From NCBI GenBank assembly GCA_023374045.1, contig CM041780.1, positions 95,265,005 to 95,329,004 on the forward strand: a DNA stretch of 64,000 bases, given 5' to 3'. Source of the DNA: Limonium bicolor. Its lineage: Eukaryota > Streptophyta > Magnoliopsida > Caryophyllales > Plumbaginaceae. Numbering within the stretch: the stretch's first letter is position 1; the number at the start of each line of letters is the position of its first letter. The position numbers were made by a program, and so were the translations under genes. This document shows, in pieces, positions 9,949 to 21,400 of this stretch. A model generated the notes under the pieces. That model ran no database searches. It saw only the letters and a program-made list of their open reading frames with translations, and was not told the origin of the DNA.

Positions 9949-10581
9949 TTTTCAAATTTGCGTTTTTATTTGAGTTCTGTTTTCGTAATTATTTAAATCA
10001 ATTGGGGTCCGTGGTCTTGGACATTAGGTCCGTGGCTACGGACGTAATTAAAATTTGACCTAATTCTGCCTCCGAAACCCTAGTTTAGGAATTTTCAGAT
10101 TTCACTTTAATGTTCTATCAAAAAACGTTAAAAATAAAAAAAATCAGAAGCGCGCACTTAGGTTAAAAAATGATTCATAATAAGCCGTAATTAAACCAAG
10201 TAGAGGAAAAACAACTTCTAGGGGTAATGAAAGTAATTGAACCCTAAATAAGTTGTAAACCAAGCCCCTGAACCCAAACTCTCTTATCCTAATTTGATCT
10301 AGGTAAAAATTAGGTGGAGACTCATGATAGGTTCCAGTGAGCTAGCTTAGGTTTTAATAATTAATGTTATATGACATAGTTATTAAACTTAGGTTATAAG
10401 TGGACCTAAAACCCGGTTAGATCCTAATCAGCTTTAATCAACATAGGATAGGGTTTAAAATCGAGGCTCACACCCAGTACACGGCGAGAGGATCAGCTCC
10501 AGGTATATACTTTGTCTTGTTAAATTTAGTTTTGTTTCTAATTACTTTTAATACTAACGTGAAATTTATACTTTACTATAG

Positions 10582-11074
10582 TATTGGGATGAGACAGCTC
10601 CGCTTATCTTAAGCCTTGCACCGGAGAACAACTTGAGCTGGCCTACCGGCTTCCCCGCCTGGGCGGCTGATAGGCTAAATATGGCCTTTGAGTATTATCG
10701 GCTTAATGTCAGTACCACCCCTGATTTGCCCACACGTCACACAGGAACGCTAACCAGCCTTATGCTGGCATGGAGTGGTACATCGCAGGGCATCACACCG
10801 AGGGCTTAGGCCAAGAGGGAGGGTATGTACCGTATACACATGGAGCAGGCACATCGGCATGGGGATGATGGCGGGCTCGATGATGATATGGGAGGACGTG
10901 GAGATGAGAGGGGAGGACGTGGTGATGGCAAGGGAGGACGTGCTGATGGCGGTGCTAGGTATAGTGGGGTGGTGGTGGGGTGGGTATGATGGGGGTGGGT
11001 TTGGTGGGGGTGGGTATGGTGGGAGTGGGTATGGTGGGGGTGGGTATGATGGGGGTGGGTATGGATATTTTTAG
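10582..11074 (+). pseudogene. Degraded plant-mobile-domain-like fragment with Gly-rich tail
   Basis: A typical intron precedes it: a donor after cagctccag at about 10500 and an acceptor ctttactatag at about 10581. The frame after the acceptor reads YWDETAPLILSLAPENNLSW and is then shifted. Another frame near 10765-10830 reads AGMEWYIAGHHTEG, resembling the E-WY-x-H pattern near the end of plant mobile domains. A Gly/Asp/Arg-rich tail and GGG-Y repeats follow to 11074. The family link is a weak inference. It lies just outside the A2 LTR, in front of the MULE remnant, and may be MULE cargo. Confidence 0.3.
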
Positions 11075-11201
11075 ACTGTTTAGTTAATGTTGTTATTTGA
11101 ACCTTTGTTTTTTGTACTAATGCTTAAACTGGTATGGTGATTGTATGTTTAATATTTGTTTATTTGCTTTTCAAATAATTCATTCTTTTTATGTCATTAG
11201 G

Positions 11202-11643
11202 ATGTCAATTCCCTTTGCAATTCACGTGAACCATTACACCGCATTCACTGAATATGGGGCACGGTTCCAACGTGGTTTGAGGTGGGTTGTGATCAATATA
11301 GAAATTGGAACTCCAAGAAGTGTTAACCATCTGACATTGTCATTAAATCAAATTGTGAGATCACATTTTGATAATCATCAGCTGCACATCTATTTGATTG
11401 TCTATCTTAGGATGGACCAAGATCTATACAATGACTCTATCGCCCACATACTAACCGATGCAGACAGACGTATGCATGATGTTGCAGAACTACTTAGACC
11501 TTCGAGAAATAATGGAAAGAGTTAGGATTCTTATGAAGTACGAAGATGATTCAGACTTCGAAGACCCTGGTATGATACGAGGCAGGGCTGAGGCGGACCG
11601 TAGAGAATACATTGCATGCTATAGGGCTAGTACGATGAGATGA
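11202..11643 (+). pseudogene. Unrecognised ORF pair
   Basis: The frame 11202-11525 starts MSIPFAIHVNHYTAF after a possible acceptor (atgtcattag). A second frame, 11458-11643, reads YLDLREIMERVRILMKYE and ends ASTMR. They overlap by 68 bp and could be one protein split by a frameshift. There is no signal peptide, membrane segment or domain that I recognise. It could be the C-terminal part of the preceding gene or transposon cargo. Confidence 0.25.
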
Positions 11644-11793
11644 CGTCCCCCAACTTGATTAGTATAACTACATTTGGATGTCATCTATTGTTAGTCCATG
11701 TAAACAGACTTGTTAATTGTTGTGTGATTTTAAATAGTGCTTGTGTTGACTAAGTTGTAACATTATGACGAATGACGTGTGACTAAGTTGTAA

Positions 11794-12234
11794 CATCAGT
11801 TGTCGTAGTATGAAACTCCGAAGCAGAATCGCTTTTGAAGTCCTAAAAATATGTTTCAAACATGTTTCTAGCTTGTTTAAAAAATCATTTTTTAAGCAAT
11901 CTCCAACAGCAAACCAATCTCATTGTGAATAATAAGAAGGCACTAAACATATCAGAGTTGTGCTGTCGTACATAAAACATGAACTGCTTGAGGATTGTGG
12001 AATGCATTTCGGGCATCAGTTGTCAAAAAATGAAACTCCGAAGCAGAATTGCTTTTGAAGTCCTGAAAATATGTTTCAAACATGTTTCTAGCTTCATTCA
12101 AAAAATAATTTTTTGAGCAATCTCCAACGGCAAACCAATCTCATTATAATTAATAAGAAGGCGCTAAACATATCAGAGTTGTGATGTCGTACTAGAAACA
12201 TGAACTGCTTGAGGATTGTGGAATGCATTTCGAG
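11794..12234. repeat. 220-bp tandem duplication
   Basis: Two adjacent copies (11794-12013 and 12014-12234) begin with catcagttgtc and end near gaatgcatttcg, with scattered substitutions. A further short repeat, aacattcaactagcgtgaaatc, occurs at about 12236 and 12450. There is no coding potential. Confidence 0.85.
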
Positions 12235-12900
12235 AACATTCAACTAGCGTGAAATCGGTGGAAATGACAGACAATAATTATCAAGATGAGAATTTATTGA
12301 TGTTTAAAACTGAAAAGAGACATTTGTAGTAGGTTTAGGCGGAGCAAAATCATCTTCTAGCTCAAAATCCAACGGTTCGTCCATATCCAACTGCATTGTC
12401 GATAGGATAGCCCTTTAGTATATCATGATTGTCGTGGATTCTATTTAGAGAACATTCAACTAGCGTGAAATCAGTGGAAATGATTGATAATTTATATATG
12501 ATGCGACTCTGTTAATCAATATAAGACACTACACTCTTAGCTCATCTAGTATTCGTATAGATATTTAGCTAAGCAATCATTAACACACTTGCTTTGAAAT
12601 AGACTGTACCTACGATGAATTTGCTTTTATTAGAAAAAGTATATTTTTAATCAACATAAGACACTAAACTATTCAACTATCTATCGCACTTTTAAGTAGA
12701 TTCATGTTGCAAAACACTCCATCACCTCTATATTGTTTTTACTGTTATACAAGAATTCAAAAAAAAAAAAAATCAACACTGTAATCTTCTAAAACCATTA
12801 TTCCTGCTCCACCAACCGGGGGAAACAAACTAAACTAGTGTTTGTTGTGCGGTATGTACTGATCCAGATAATGCGTAACCGCGGGTTCATGCCAACATCA
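12235..12900. other. Intergenic AT-rich stretch
   Basis: No gene is seen. A 13-base A run lies near 12760. It lies downstream of the MULE reading frames (which run leftwards) and could hold their 3' end. Confidence 0.4.
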
Positions 12901-13382
12901 CTATATGGGATTCATGCATGGGACCGGACAATCTTCGACTGTTTGCACTCTAATGAAATGAGATTGATCACTGACACATGCAATACAGACCTCTGCTAGT
13001 GGACGACCTAACCCCTGATCATCACGTAGCGGTAGTGCGACCAAGCCTCCTGCCCTATGAGTCGTACTTGTTGCAAAACTAATAAGCACAATGTTGTACA
13101 CAGTGGGCACGATAAGACCAAGATCGAGAATTTCAATCCAATGTCGCGTTGGTGTAAATGAGTCTCCAAACTAATTCAATCGTGCGTACTGTCTGTCGTA
13201 CCAATCTTGTGCACATCGCGCCAACCACCCATCTCTTTACTCTCTAGGTCATCAATGCATGCACGTCTAACCGCTTTCCATTGGTTTTCATCATTGTACA
13301 CAAAATCGGTAATAGCTCGAAAACCACAGTTTCCATCGCCCACTATCTCCCTATAACCTGTAATATAATCAAGTAATATCAC
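12901..13382 (-). pseudogene. OTU-like cysteine protease domain of the MULE
   Basis: GDGNCGFRAITDFVY contains the Asp-x-Asn-Cys motif of OTU proteases with the catalytic cysteine. Further on, in another frame, SDQSHFIRVQ supplies the catalytic histidine, followed by CPVPC as in OTU C-termini. The two halves are split near 13110-13176. OTU proteases cleave ubiquitin-like conjugates; their role in MULEs is not known to me. Confidence 0.65.
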
Positions 13383-14066
13383 ATCGAAGTCAGTCCAATA
13401 TGGCGAGGAGTTCCAGTATGTCGACAGTGGTGAATGTTGTTGCAGTCATTGTCGGGCCTTCTCTAGTTTGACTCATTCGCCCAGATGACCATCGCTGTGA
13501 TTGACTGTGTTGCATTGTCAGCCCACGATCACTTTGACTTTCTAGTGCTGTGGAGTGTCGCTGAGACTGGAAACGTCGTAGGGGCGGGCCACGGTTTCCA
13601 AGACCTAAATGCTCGTGCTTGGACTTGTCCCTGGTGTTTGGCCTCTTCTTCTTTTTTGTAGTAGGCCTACCCTTAGGCACCTTCACCTCTGGGGGCTGTA
13701 AACCAGTGTGATCATCCGGGGGCTCTCGTAGTGGCTTCCACACGTTGAACGCTTGTTCGATTAAAGTAGGATCAAACCGCTCAAATAGATCCTTATACCA
13801 CAAACCTACACATGAGAGTTGTTCCTCTGTGGTATACGACTCATCACATGTTTGGCGTTGTGCTTCAAACTCTTGTTGTTGGTCATATCTGAGTGTCCGC
13901 CATAAGATATGCACTTCTTCTAGTGGTATATTCAAACCAGATTGAATGTACTGATACATACGAAACTCGTATGGTAATCCCATTGTTGAAGTAAATGCAC
14001 AAACATCTTTGTACGACGTTGTGTGATCATATCACAATGACCGTTTCTCAGCTCCTTCTGGAGTAT

Positions 14067-14974
14067 TTACATGCATTTAAGGCTCACTTGATTGATCAAA
14101 AATAAAAATGGGACTTGCTGGTCTTCTGAAACTCTTCTATCAAAGGAAAACTCGAAGTCTTGTTTAATGTGAAAGTGCTGACCTTCTATGAACCTGTGTA
14201 TACTGTCGAAGCATGTGTCCAGAGATCCAGTGGATGTGTGCAGCCAGCACTTTAGAGCAGAGTGGGTGCTCTCCGCCCTATACATGAAAAGGCCATTAGA
14301 CACAGATAAATGAGAAACATAGCAAAATTAAATCAGAAAACATCTTAAGAATGGAACTTGAACAAACTTGTTGGTAGATGTGTTGCCGAAATGCATGAAT
14401 CTCCTAACCCATCGCTCATATTCTCACGCTGACTTAGCCATGTCGTATTCAAGTACACAACAAAGGGATTTTTGGCTCCATACGACTCTAACAATTTTTC
14501 GTATTGTTCTTCGTACTCTCCGCGATAGTGGGGGCGTAAACTAATCGTTTCCACCGATACACTATTGCTTCGGCTCTTTCAGCATTAACCCCCAATATCT
14601 TGATCGCTTTGGCAGCCACGTTCTTGAAGATATGCCATTGGCGTAGAAGGTGGGACAAAAGGAAATACCACTACAAGAGCTTTCACTAGCGCCTTCTCAT
14701 TGTCATTGACAAACACGTAAGTAGGATAGGTCAACACCTTCATCAGCTGATTAAGCATCCATGTGTATGCAGACTCGTCCTCTCTGACTGCAAAACAAAA
14801 CGCTATACAAAAGTTCTTACTGCACGACGTCACTCCCACGAACTCCACTAAAGGCATCTTGTACATGTTCAGCTTGTAAGTGCTATCAATGAGCACCACA
14901 TAAAGGAACATCTTAGTGAGCGTCAGCGAAAAAGGGTGCACAAATAAGACAAGACCAAGCCTAGATGTATTCAC
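14067..14974 (-). pseudogene. MULE transposase catalytic region
   Basis: LIDSTYKLNMYKMPL holds the first catalytic aspartate and YVFVNDNEKALVKA the second. A later frame has NPFVVYLNTTWLSQREN and the next ESTHSALKCWL, both matching conserved blocks after the catalytic domain. The third acidic residue was not located with certainty. The pieces are separated by stops or frameshifts near 14570 and 14320. Confidence 0.7.
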
Positions 14975-15316
14975 TGTAGTGAGTACATTTAATTAGAACA
15001 AACATTCAAAATGATTAATATCCAAATAAACCAACACTAAACAAATGTGCAAACACTTACTTGCATCTTTCTCAGACCACCAACTATAATTACGTTCATC
15101 TAGCGAGTGCATGAAGGATGCTACATCTGTACATCCGCCACGATCCTCTCTTCTGAATTTCACAACTAGGTTATGAATTGATATCTTGTCTGCGGTAGTT
15201 TCGGGGTTCTTGTCATGCAAATGGGCCCACATCTGCCTAGGCGCAACACCGCTCCTGTGCAAACTTTTCATGCTTGCTCTTTCGTCAACGCTAAAGCAAG
15301 GCCGGACAAAGTGAGA

Positions 15317-15598
15317 TTACGGGTTACTAGCTAACTCGTGGTTGTGCGTCGGGACCATCACCAGGATAGACCAGCCCATAGACTGCCCACCCTTAATGCT
15401 TAGGCAGAATGAGCAGTTACATTTCTTCGTGCCACGGCGTAGCCTTTGACTGGATAACGACAATTCTCCTATGCTAACCCGTGGCTTATACTTGCTGTAC
15501 CTCTCACACGTTAGTACTAATTCACCATCATCTCTCTTAGTCTTACTGATTAGATAAATGTTATTATTCCGGCCGATGCGAATCACATGACTAACCAC
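15317..15598 (-). pseudogene. FAR1-type DNA-binding domain of the MULE
   Basis: The 93-codon frame contains TKKCNCSFCLSIKG and, 20-odd residues on, a terminal THNHEL. These give the Cys-Cys-His-x-His arrangement of the FAR1/WRKY-GCM1 zinc finger that precedes many plant MULE transposases. Confidence 0.65.
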
Positions 15599-15599
15599 C

Positions 15600-16153
15600 T
15601 CCTCCTCTTATCCACAAGTAATTGACTCGTACTAAACACATGACCCGTGTTTATCTCCACGTCCTTGAATTCAGCATCATTCTCACTCTAAGCAGAAAAA
15701 TGTTGTTCATCACAAAGTACGACACGTAAACCCTAATACTACATACTTTAGAGTAAATAACACATAAGACATGCAAATAATCAGCAAAGTAGATCATCGC
15801 AAAGTACATGAAAAGACAAACGCAATAACAAAACGGATAAAAAAACGGAGAAATAACGAAGAAGATACAGTATTTTGAAGAAACGGGCACCGACGTAGGC
15901 ACCGACAGAGAGTGGCCGGCGCCGGCGCCCACTGAACTGACTGCGCGCGGGTGCGCGTTTGAAGGGGCGGCACTGGTGCCGCTAAGGAGGGGGCGCGCCG
16001 GCGCCTGAAGTATGGAGTGGACTCCGGAGCCGGACCTCTTTTGCTACTAGGAAACCCGTTTTTTGCTTTTCTCATTCATTTTTGTACAAATTCTACGTAC
16101 GTTTGTACATAAATTGTTAAAATAACAACAGAAAATACCTCAGAATGGGCCCC
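15600..16153. other. GC-rich upstream region of the MULE
   Basis: 15900-16030 is much more GC-rich than its surroundings and has gccggcgccggcgcc. The minus frame across it (15794-16075) is Pro/Arg-rich and may be composition-driven. It lies upstream of the FAR1 frame and could be the 5' leader or promoter region. Confidence 0.35.
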
Positions 16154-16285
16154 TTATGAGTACTTCTCGCTGTTAACATCATCTGCATAATCGTCATGCA
16201 TTTCCGGATCACCACCTTCGGCATTTCCTTCATCTTTTTTACTCTTCTTACCGAAGAGTTTTTTCTTCAAACTTCCGAAATCCAT
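16154..16285 (-). CDS. Small Lys/Asp-rich ORF of about 43 codons
   Basis: An open frame starts at ATG (16285-16283) and ends at TAA (16156-16154). It begins MDFGSLKKKLFGKKSKKDEG and ends in an acidic stretch with HDDYADDVN. The strongly basic then acidic layout and even codon usage look less random than the surrounding AT-rich DNA. It is on the same strand as the MULE and 0.5 kb upstream of it, so it could be a first exon or an independent remnant. No family is recognised. Confidence 0.25.
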   Translation of the reverse strand: MDFGSLKKKLFGKKSKKDEGNAEGGDPEMHDDYADDVNSEKYS

Positions 16286-16299
16286 TTCCTTTCTTTATC

Positions 16300-17468
16300 T
16301 CTCTAACTTTAGTATTTTTGAATTTGAATATGATTTCATAACATATTCACTTCCTTTATATAATTAAATTTGGGGTCACCTTGTAATATGTCACAAGTAG
16401 TGGGTAAATATAGTAATTTCTAAAAAATATTAAGCATGGGTAAAGTGGTCATTTTCTAGCTGTGCGAAGTGAAAACATGACTGTACGTATCGACCCTCTA
16501 GAACTATATGAAGTGAGGTAAAAATCGTATGGTATGATTGGATAATCATATAAGATTAATGATAGAATGATATGAGTGTTACATTATACATAAGTCTTAA
16601 TATTCATTAAAGGTGAGAATGAATATAAGTTAAAAGATTATATAATTCACATAAAATGATGTGAATACCTTGGGAAATAGATTCATAAAATAATGTGGGG
16701 AATTTAATAAACTTTAGAGTTTAATGTAATGTATGATATAATATTATGACATTAGGAATATAATCTTAATGTTAGGTTGTGAAGGATAGCATAAATAAGA
16801 ATTTTAAGTGCTTCACATGAAATAATAAGGAATGTCATTTATATAATGAGCTTTATAATTCGTATATATTATATGAATATAAGATGGGATGAATTATATA
16901 ATATGGTTGGATAACATAATGAGACTAAGGTGTAGGACATTGTAAGTGGGGAATACAATTATAAAACATTAGATATGAAGCTCTCGTGTTAAGATATAAG
17001 ATATTAAATAGTGGGTGAATTATATAATTCAAGAGGTATAATATGAGTTATATAAGCTTGCATACTTGGATAAACTAACCAAGTTAATACAATTGACCAA
17101 GTCAACTCAATTGACCAAAGAGAGTCATGTTGACTAACTCAAATATTGAATGAGAGTTTCAAAGATAATAACATTATAAGGTCATATACCGTATGGACAT
17201 AATACTATATAGTTATATATACATGCATATATACAAATAATATACAAGTGAGTATGTATATATATAATTAAGACTAATAACCTATAGATAAATAATATGG
17301 GTTATAAGGATTTAGTCCTTAGTAGTAATATACTACTAATAGTAATTTATAACCTAAAGGGGGGAATTAAACTAAACCCGAACAAACTTAACTGGTTGGG
17401 TTACGGGGGTTAATTGTCGGGATGTAGCATTTATTCAGACATACCGGATTGAGTTAATCTTAGGGATT
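16300..17468. other. AT-rich left flank of element C
   Basis: There is no coding potential. It was continuous with 37028 onward before element C inserted (target duplication ggatt at 17464-17468 and 37023-37027). Because 37028-38659 resembles the end of a chromovirus-type LTR, this flank is probably the upstream part of that LTR; I could not fix its start. Confidence 0.45.
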
Positions 17469-17554
17469 TGAAACTGTGTGTAGTATCCTAGTCCAATTCG
17501 ATCTGATTTACTATCCTACGTTACCTGGTCTCGATCACAAAATCTCGTAGGGGG

Positions 17555-17562
17555 AAGAGAGA

Positions 17563-17605
<43 letters not shown>

Positions 17606-17606
17606 C
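17555..17606. repeat. GA microsatellite in the C LTR
   Basis: A (GA)n run is interrupted by a single gata. The equivalent in the other LTR (36679-36700) is much shorter, so it changed length after insertion. Confidence 0.9.
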
Positions 17607-17684
17607 CTTTTGAGCCTTTTGTCAGAATCAAGTTTAAATCCGATTGTCCCAACGTTACGTATCTTATTCCATGGGGGTACACCC

Positions 17685-17693
17685 CTATTTATA
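17685..17693 (-). promoter_or_regulatory. TATA box of the C LTR
   Basis: On the minus strand this is TATAAATAG followed by GGGTG. The same site is at 36771-36779 in the 5' LTR, where it would drive gag-pol. Confidence 0.55.
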
Positions 17694-18473
17694 GAGTTTT
17701 AGGGCCTGGTCTCATGCTGTCAGCCTGTATTTTACATGTATAAGTACGGTTTTGCCCCTTCCTAACATCTTTGGCCGACCACAGACGGCTGGCCATACTA
17801 TACTTTGTCCTGCCTAAGTCCTACTTTTCGTCCAGCCGGATGCTTTATGTACTCCTATTTCCATCCGGCTAGAGGCAGCCGGATGCTCCATGTGTCTTTT
17901 TAGCTTGGTACCATTTCTTCCCTTCTCATCAGTCCCACAAGTTCTATCTTTCTGAATTTTCGGTGAAGAAAATAGAACTTTTGAGTCTCGTGCTTCGGTG
18001 AAAAATTTTGCGACTGCGGCCAACTCTGAGGCTCTTTGGTCTGTCTGTGCTTCGTCTTTTCCTTATCCCAGTCCCACAAGTTCTTTTTCTTCATACTTGG
18101 AGAGAAAGAACTTCTTATCGGTCATATGCGAAGCTCGTGACTCGAACCTGTTTTGTACCGCTTTTTTTGAATTTTGTCGCCTGTTTCCAGTGTAGAATAC
18201 GTAGGGCCCCTCTTCTGACTAATCGTCGGAACCGTCTTTAGGAAGCGTGTGGCCCTTTCTTTTTCCTGTAAAAAGTGTTTTTTGTTTGGTCATATATATG
18301 TATTATTTATTTGAGCGGGAGAAAACTTCCCCTAAAGTCCAAGTTTTTGAGCTTCCTCTTCATTCCTCCTCTGCCTTCTCGCTTTGACTATCTTCGCCTC
18401 TCGCCACTCTGTTATCGTGCTCTGCCCTCCCTTTTGTTGTCGCTACTTTTTTCGATTTCGTGCCAAGCTCATC

Positions 18474-21400
18474 AATGTCGACCTCTGCTGCAAAAAAGAG
18501 TAAGCTCGCTATGAAATTTCCGCCTGCCATCGAGGCGATTCAGGGCTCTCGCTCTCCCAATGGCTTTTGCCCCACGCTCCTGAAGCCTTCGAAGCCTTTT
18601 TTGTCCGGACGCGAGCCCTCTCCTTCTTCTCTCGACTTCTCCACCCTTTGCGATTGTCTCAGGGACGTCGAAGCTCCACTTGGAACCCAAATTTGCCTAC
18701 CATCCCCCGATTCTCACCCCAACGACGACTTTGGCCTTGGGTATGTGGTCTATGCCGATTTTTCCGCTCCGGCCTGACTATTCCCCCACACCCTTTCGTG
18801 TTGGGCTTCCTGCTTCGCCGTTGCTACTCTCTCGCTCATCTTCATCCAAAGGCTATTTCGCATCTCCATGCCTTTGTTTCTCTTTGTGAAGAGAACAAGA
18901 TTCGGCCGGAAGGTACTGACTTTGCCCGGTTCTTCACGGTGAGGGTTGATCCTGACAGCTTAACCCTAATTGCGAAAGCCGGATACTCCTTTTTTTACTA
19001 CAAGAAGGTTCATGAGTGGAGTTCGCGGTGGTTCGTCATCGTTCCTCCACCCGACCGCTGCCTGGGCATCCCATACTGTGCGGAAGTCACCAAAGGCCAG
19101 TTGATCTGTCCCCCAATTCCTCCGGCCGAGCTGCCCATCTCGAAGATCCTGAGGACACTAAACAAAAAGCCACCGACTGTCGAGGCATTTTTTACAAATG
19201 CACGTTTATCTTCTCTGAAGACTTATCACAGTAAGCGTTTTAATTTTTAGCACAAATTTTGCTGTCTCTATTGGTTCTCTTATCACTTTGGTGTGTTGTA
19301 TGTAGATTTCTTCCAGAAGGGGGACAAGATCGGTCCCTTCTGTAGCTGGAACTTCGTCACCTTCAAGAATGGGGACGAGAAAATCATTATTACTACGACA
19401 CAATGGATGCAGCTGTTGATGCGGCTGAGCAAATCTTGGGAGACGCTCCCCTGCTTACAAAGCGCTCCAGGCAAGAAGCCGGAGATGGCCAGGCTGGCCA
19501 TTCGAAGAAAAAGAAAAGGCTGGAATCTCCCGAAGGTGCTAACGCCGGATTGCCAGGTACATGGCACGTGAGCCCCGAATCCGGGCGCCGCGTCTTTCTT
19601 CCCCTCACCCCTGGTTCGGGTCTAGACCTTGGTTCTCGCCTGGGGCGGGAGTCTGGTCATCCGACCCCAATTTACGAGCAGTTTCCTGACTTGTCGGGCT
19701 ACTTTTCTTCAGATCTTGCCCGAGAGAACACTTTGGAGATCACAGGGCTCCGCACCGACCCTCCGGCCGAACAAGTTTTTGATCAATTCCTTGTTATTCC
19801 TTTGCTCTTTTGCCTTTATAGTGCCTTCCTGTTTCCGGCTTTGTATATGCTTGAACCTTTTGGTAATGAAATTACATCTTGTTTTTCTATTATTGCGGCA
19901 GTCTCTGTTCCTGTCAAACAAAGACTAAAGAAGAAAACTACGTCAAAGCCAAAGGCTCCACAACCAGGAACATCAGTAGAAGAACAAACTGCTGACAACC
20001 CTGGGGCCTCGGCCCCATTCTCCATTGATGTGGCTGCGGCGAAGGATGCGGCGCGGGAAAGAGCGACGGAATATCGGCAGGTGCCCGAAGATCCCGAGCT
20101 TCGGAGCAAGCAAAGAGAGGACATCATGGCCTCTTCTTCTTCCTCTCCCTCCCTCCTCCTCCTGCCCAGGAGTCTTTTACCGGTCCTTCTCAGAAGGAAG
20201 GATGGTTTTACCCACTGCGGGCACCCTCTTCCCTTGATCTCTTGTGAGTCCTCCAAGTATTCTGCTGTCTGGAAGGAGGCAATAAAGAGATCCGATCATC
20301 TAGACGGGATCTTCGCCCCTCCGGCAACTGTTACTGCTACCAAGGAAAGGTTGTGGCGGGGGGATGGGGGGGCAGATGCCATCATGCGGCACTCCCTCCC
20401 AATAAAAGATGTGTTTGACTTCATGTGGGAGGGCATTTTTCGGGTTGGCGTACATCCCTTTTAAGTGTCTTTTGCTCTCCTTTTTTGATTTCTTGCTTTC
20501 TTCCTAACTTCATGAACTGTGTTACTTGTTCTAGGTGATGTCCATGGCCCAAAGTGCTGAGGTTCACTCCGGTAACCTCCAGTCCAGGCTCCGCTATGAG
20601 GAGAGCCGAGCTGATAATGCTCAAGAGGAACTAAAGCGGAGCCGCTCCTCCCATGAAGCTTATATCGACCAGATTCACTACGAGATTGACCTCAAGGTGA
20701 AGGAGAGGACTGAGGCATAAACAGGGATCTGTAGCTGTCTCGGTAGGAATGCACTCGTCAGCACGATGAATATGAGCTGCAATTGAAGAAACTTCGAGAA
20801 GAAAATTCTTCTCTAAGAAGCCGGATCCTGCATGCCGATGATACTTTGATAGAGGTACGGAACCGTCTTGCTTTTGGAAAAGATGAGCTGGCTCGGGCCT
20901 TTTCTGATCTAGACGTTTTGCTGAATCAGGTGCGCACTGCTCATCAGAATGAGGTGGCTTCCCTCCAGGCCGACAAGGCCTTCTTCTATGAGGAGAGGAA
21001 TTCTTTCAAGCAGGAAGCTGAGGCGCTTGAACTGGAGAAGCAGGCCCTTCAACGAGAGAATCAGGCCCTTGTAGAGGAGAAGGAAAAGCTCGTGCAGGAG
21101 CTTAACTGCTCGTCGGAAGAAAAGGCCGCACTGGAAGAGCAGTCAAGGGCTTCTTTCGAACAAGAGAAGCAGTCTCTGCTCCGGGATTTTGCTACCCTAG
21201 AAGAGGAGAAGAAGTCCCTTGCCGTAGAAAAAGTTGCCTTGGCTAATGAGAAACCAGGCTGGAGGAGAGGGTGAAAGTTGGAGGGAACCGCGTCTCGTCT
21301 TCAAGTCGAGAATGCTGAGTCGTCGAATCAAGGTAATCCTTCAGATCTTCAGACTTTGATTTTTTGCTTCTTCCTTTTTCTCCTTTATTTCTTACCTTTC

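Larger units (their letters stand above)
5986..10472 (+). mobile_element. Gag-only Ogre/Tat-like element, copy A2 (5'-truncated)
   Basis: This copy begins inside the 3' non-coding region, lacks gag and the 5' LTR, and ends with a full LTR whose last bases cgaggctcaca match the B LTR ends. It is fused to the truncated LTR of A1 in the same orientation. It is more diverged from A1 and B than they are from each other in the hairpin region, so it looks like an older copy rather than a simple duplication of A1. Confidence 0.7.
8704..10472 (+). repeat. Full LTR of A2
   Basis: It begins ttttataccc, a mutated TGTTATACCC terminus, and ends atcgaggctcaca. The length is about 1.77 kb, equal to the B LTRs. 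It contains a TATA box and the GTCCG cluster (about 9790-10060). The frame at 9239-9679 is open but not conserved in the other LTR copies and is not called. Confidence 0.85.
12901..15598 (-). pseudogene. Mutator-like transposase (FAR1 + MULE + OTU), decayed
   Basis: Read right to left, successive minus-strand frames give a FAR1-type zinc finger (15598-15317), a linker (15271-14993), the MULE transposase core (14974-14585), its C-terminal part (14554-14067), a basic linker with KGRPTTKKKKRPNTRDK (13983-13390) and an OTU cysteine protease (13382-12901). The order matches plant MULE proteins that carry a C-terminal peptidase. Stops and frameshifts separate the pieces; some gaps may be introns. 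Terminal inverted repeats were not found by eye. The enzyme would act in the nucleus on its own element ends; this copy is not functional as it stands. Confidence 0.75.
17469..17928 (-). repeat. 3' LTR of element C
   Basis: It is bounded by ggatt on the left and matches 36593-37022, with a longer GA run (17555-17606) and lacking a short cggccagaga segment present in the other copy. It contains the dyad catccggct/agccggatg at 17862-17885. Confidence 0.9.
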
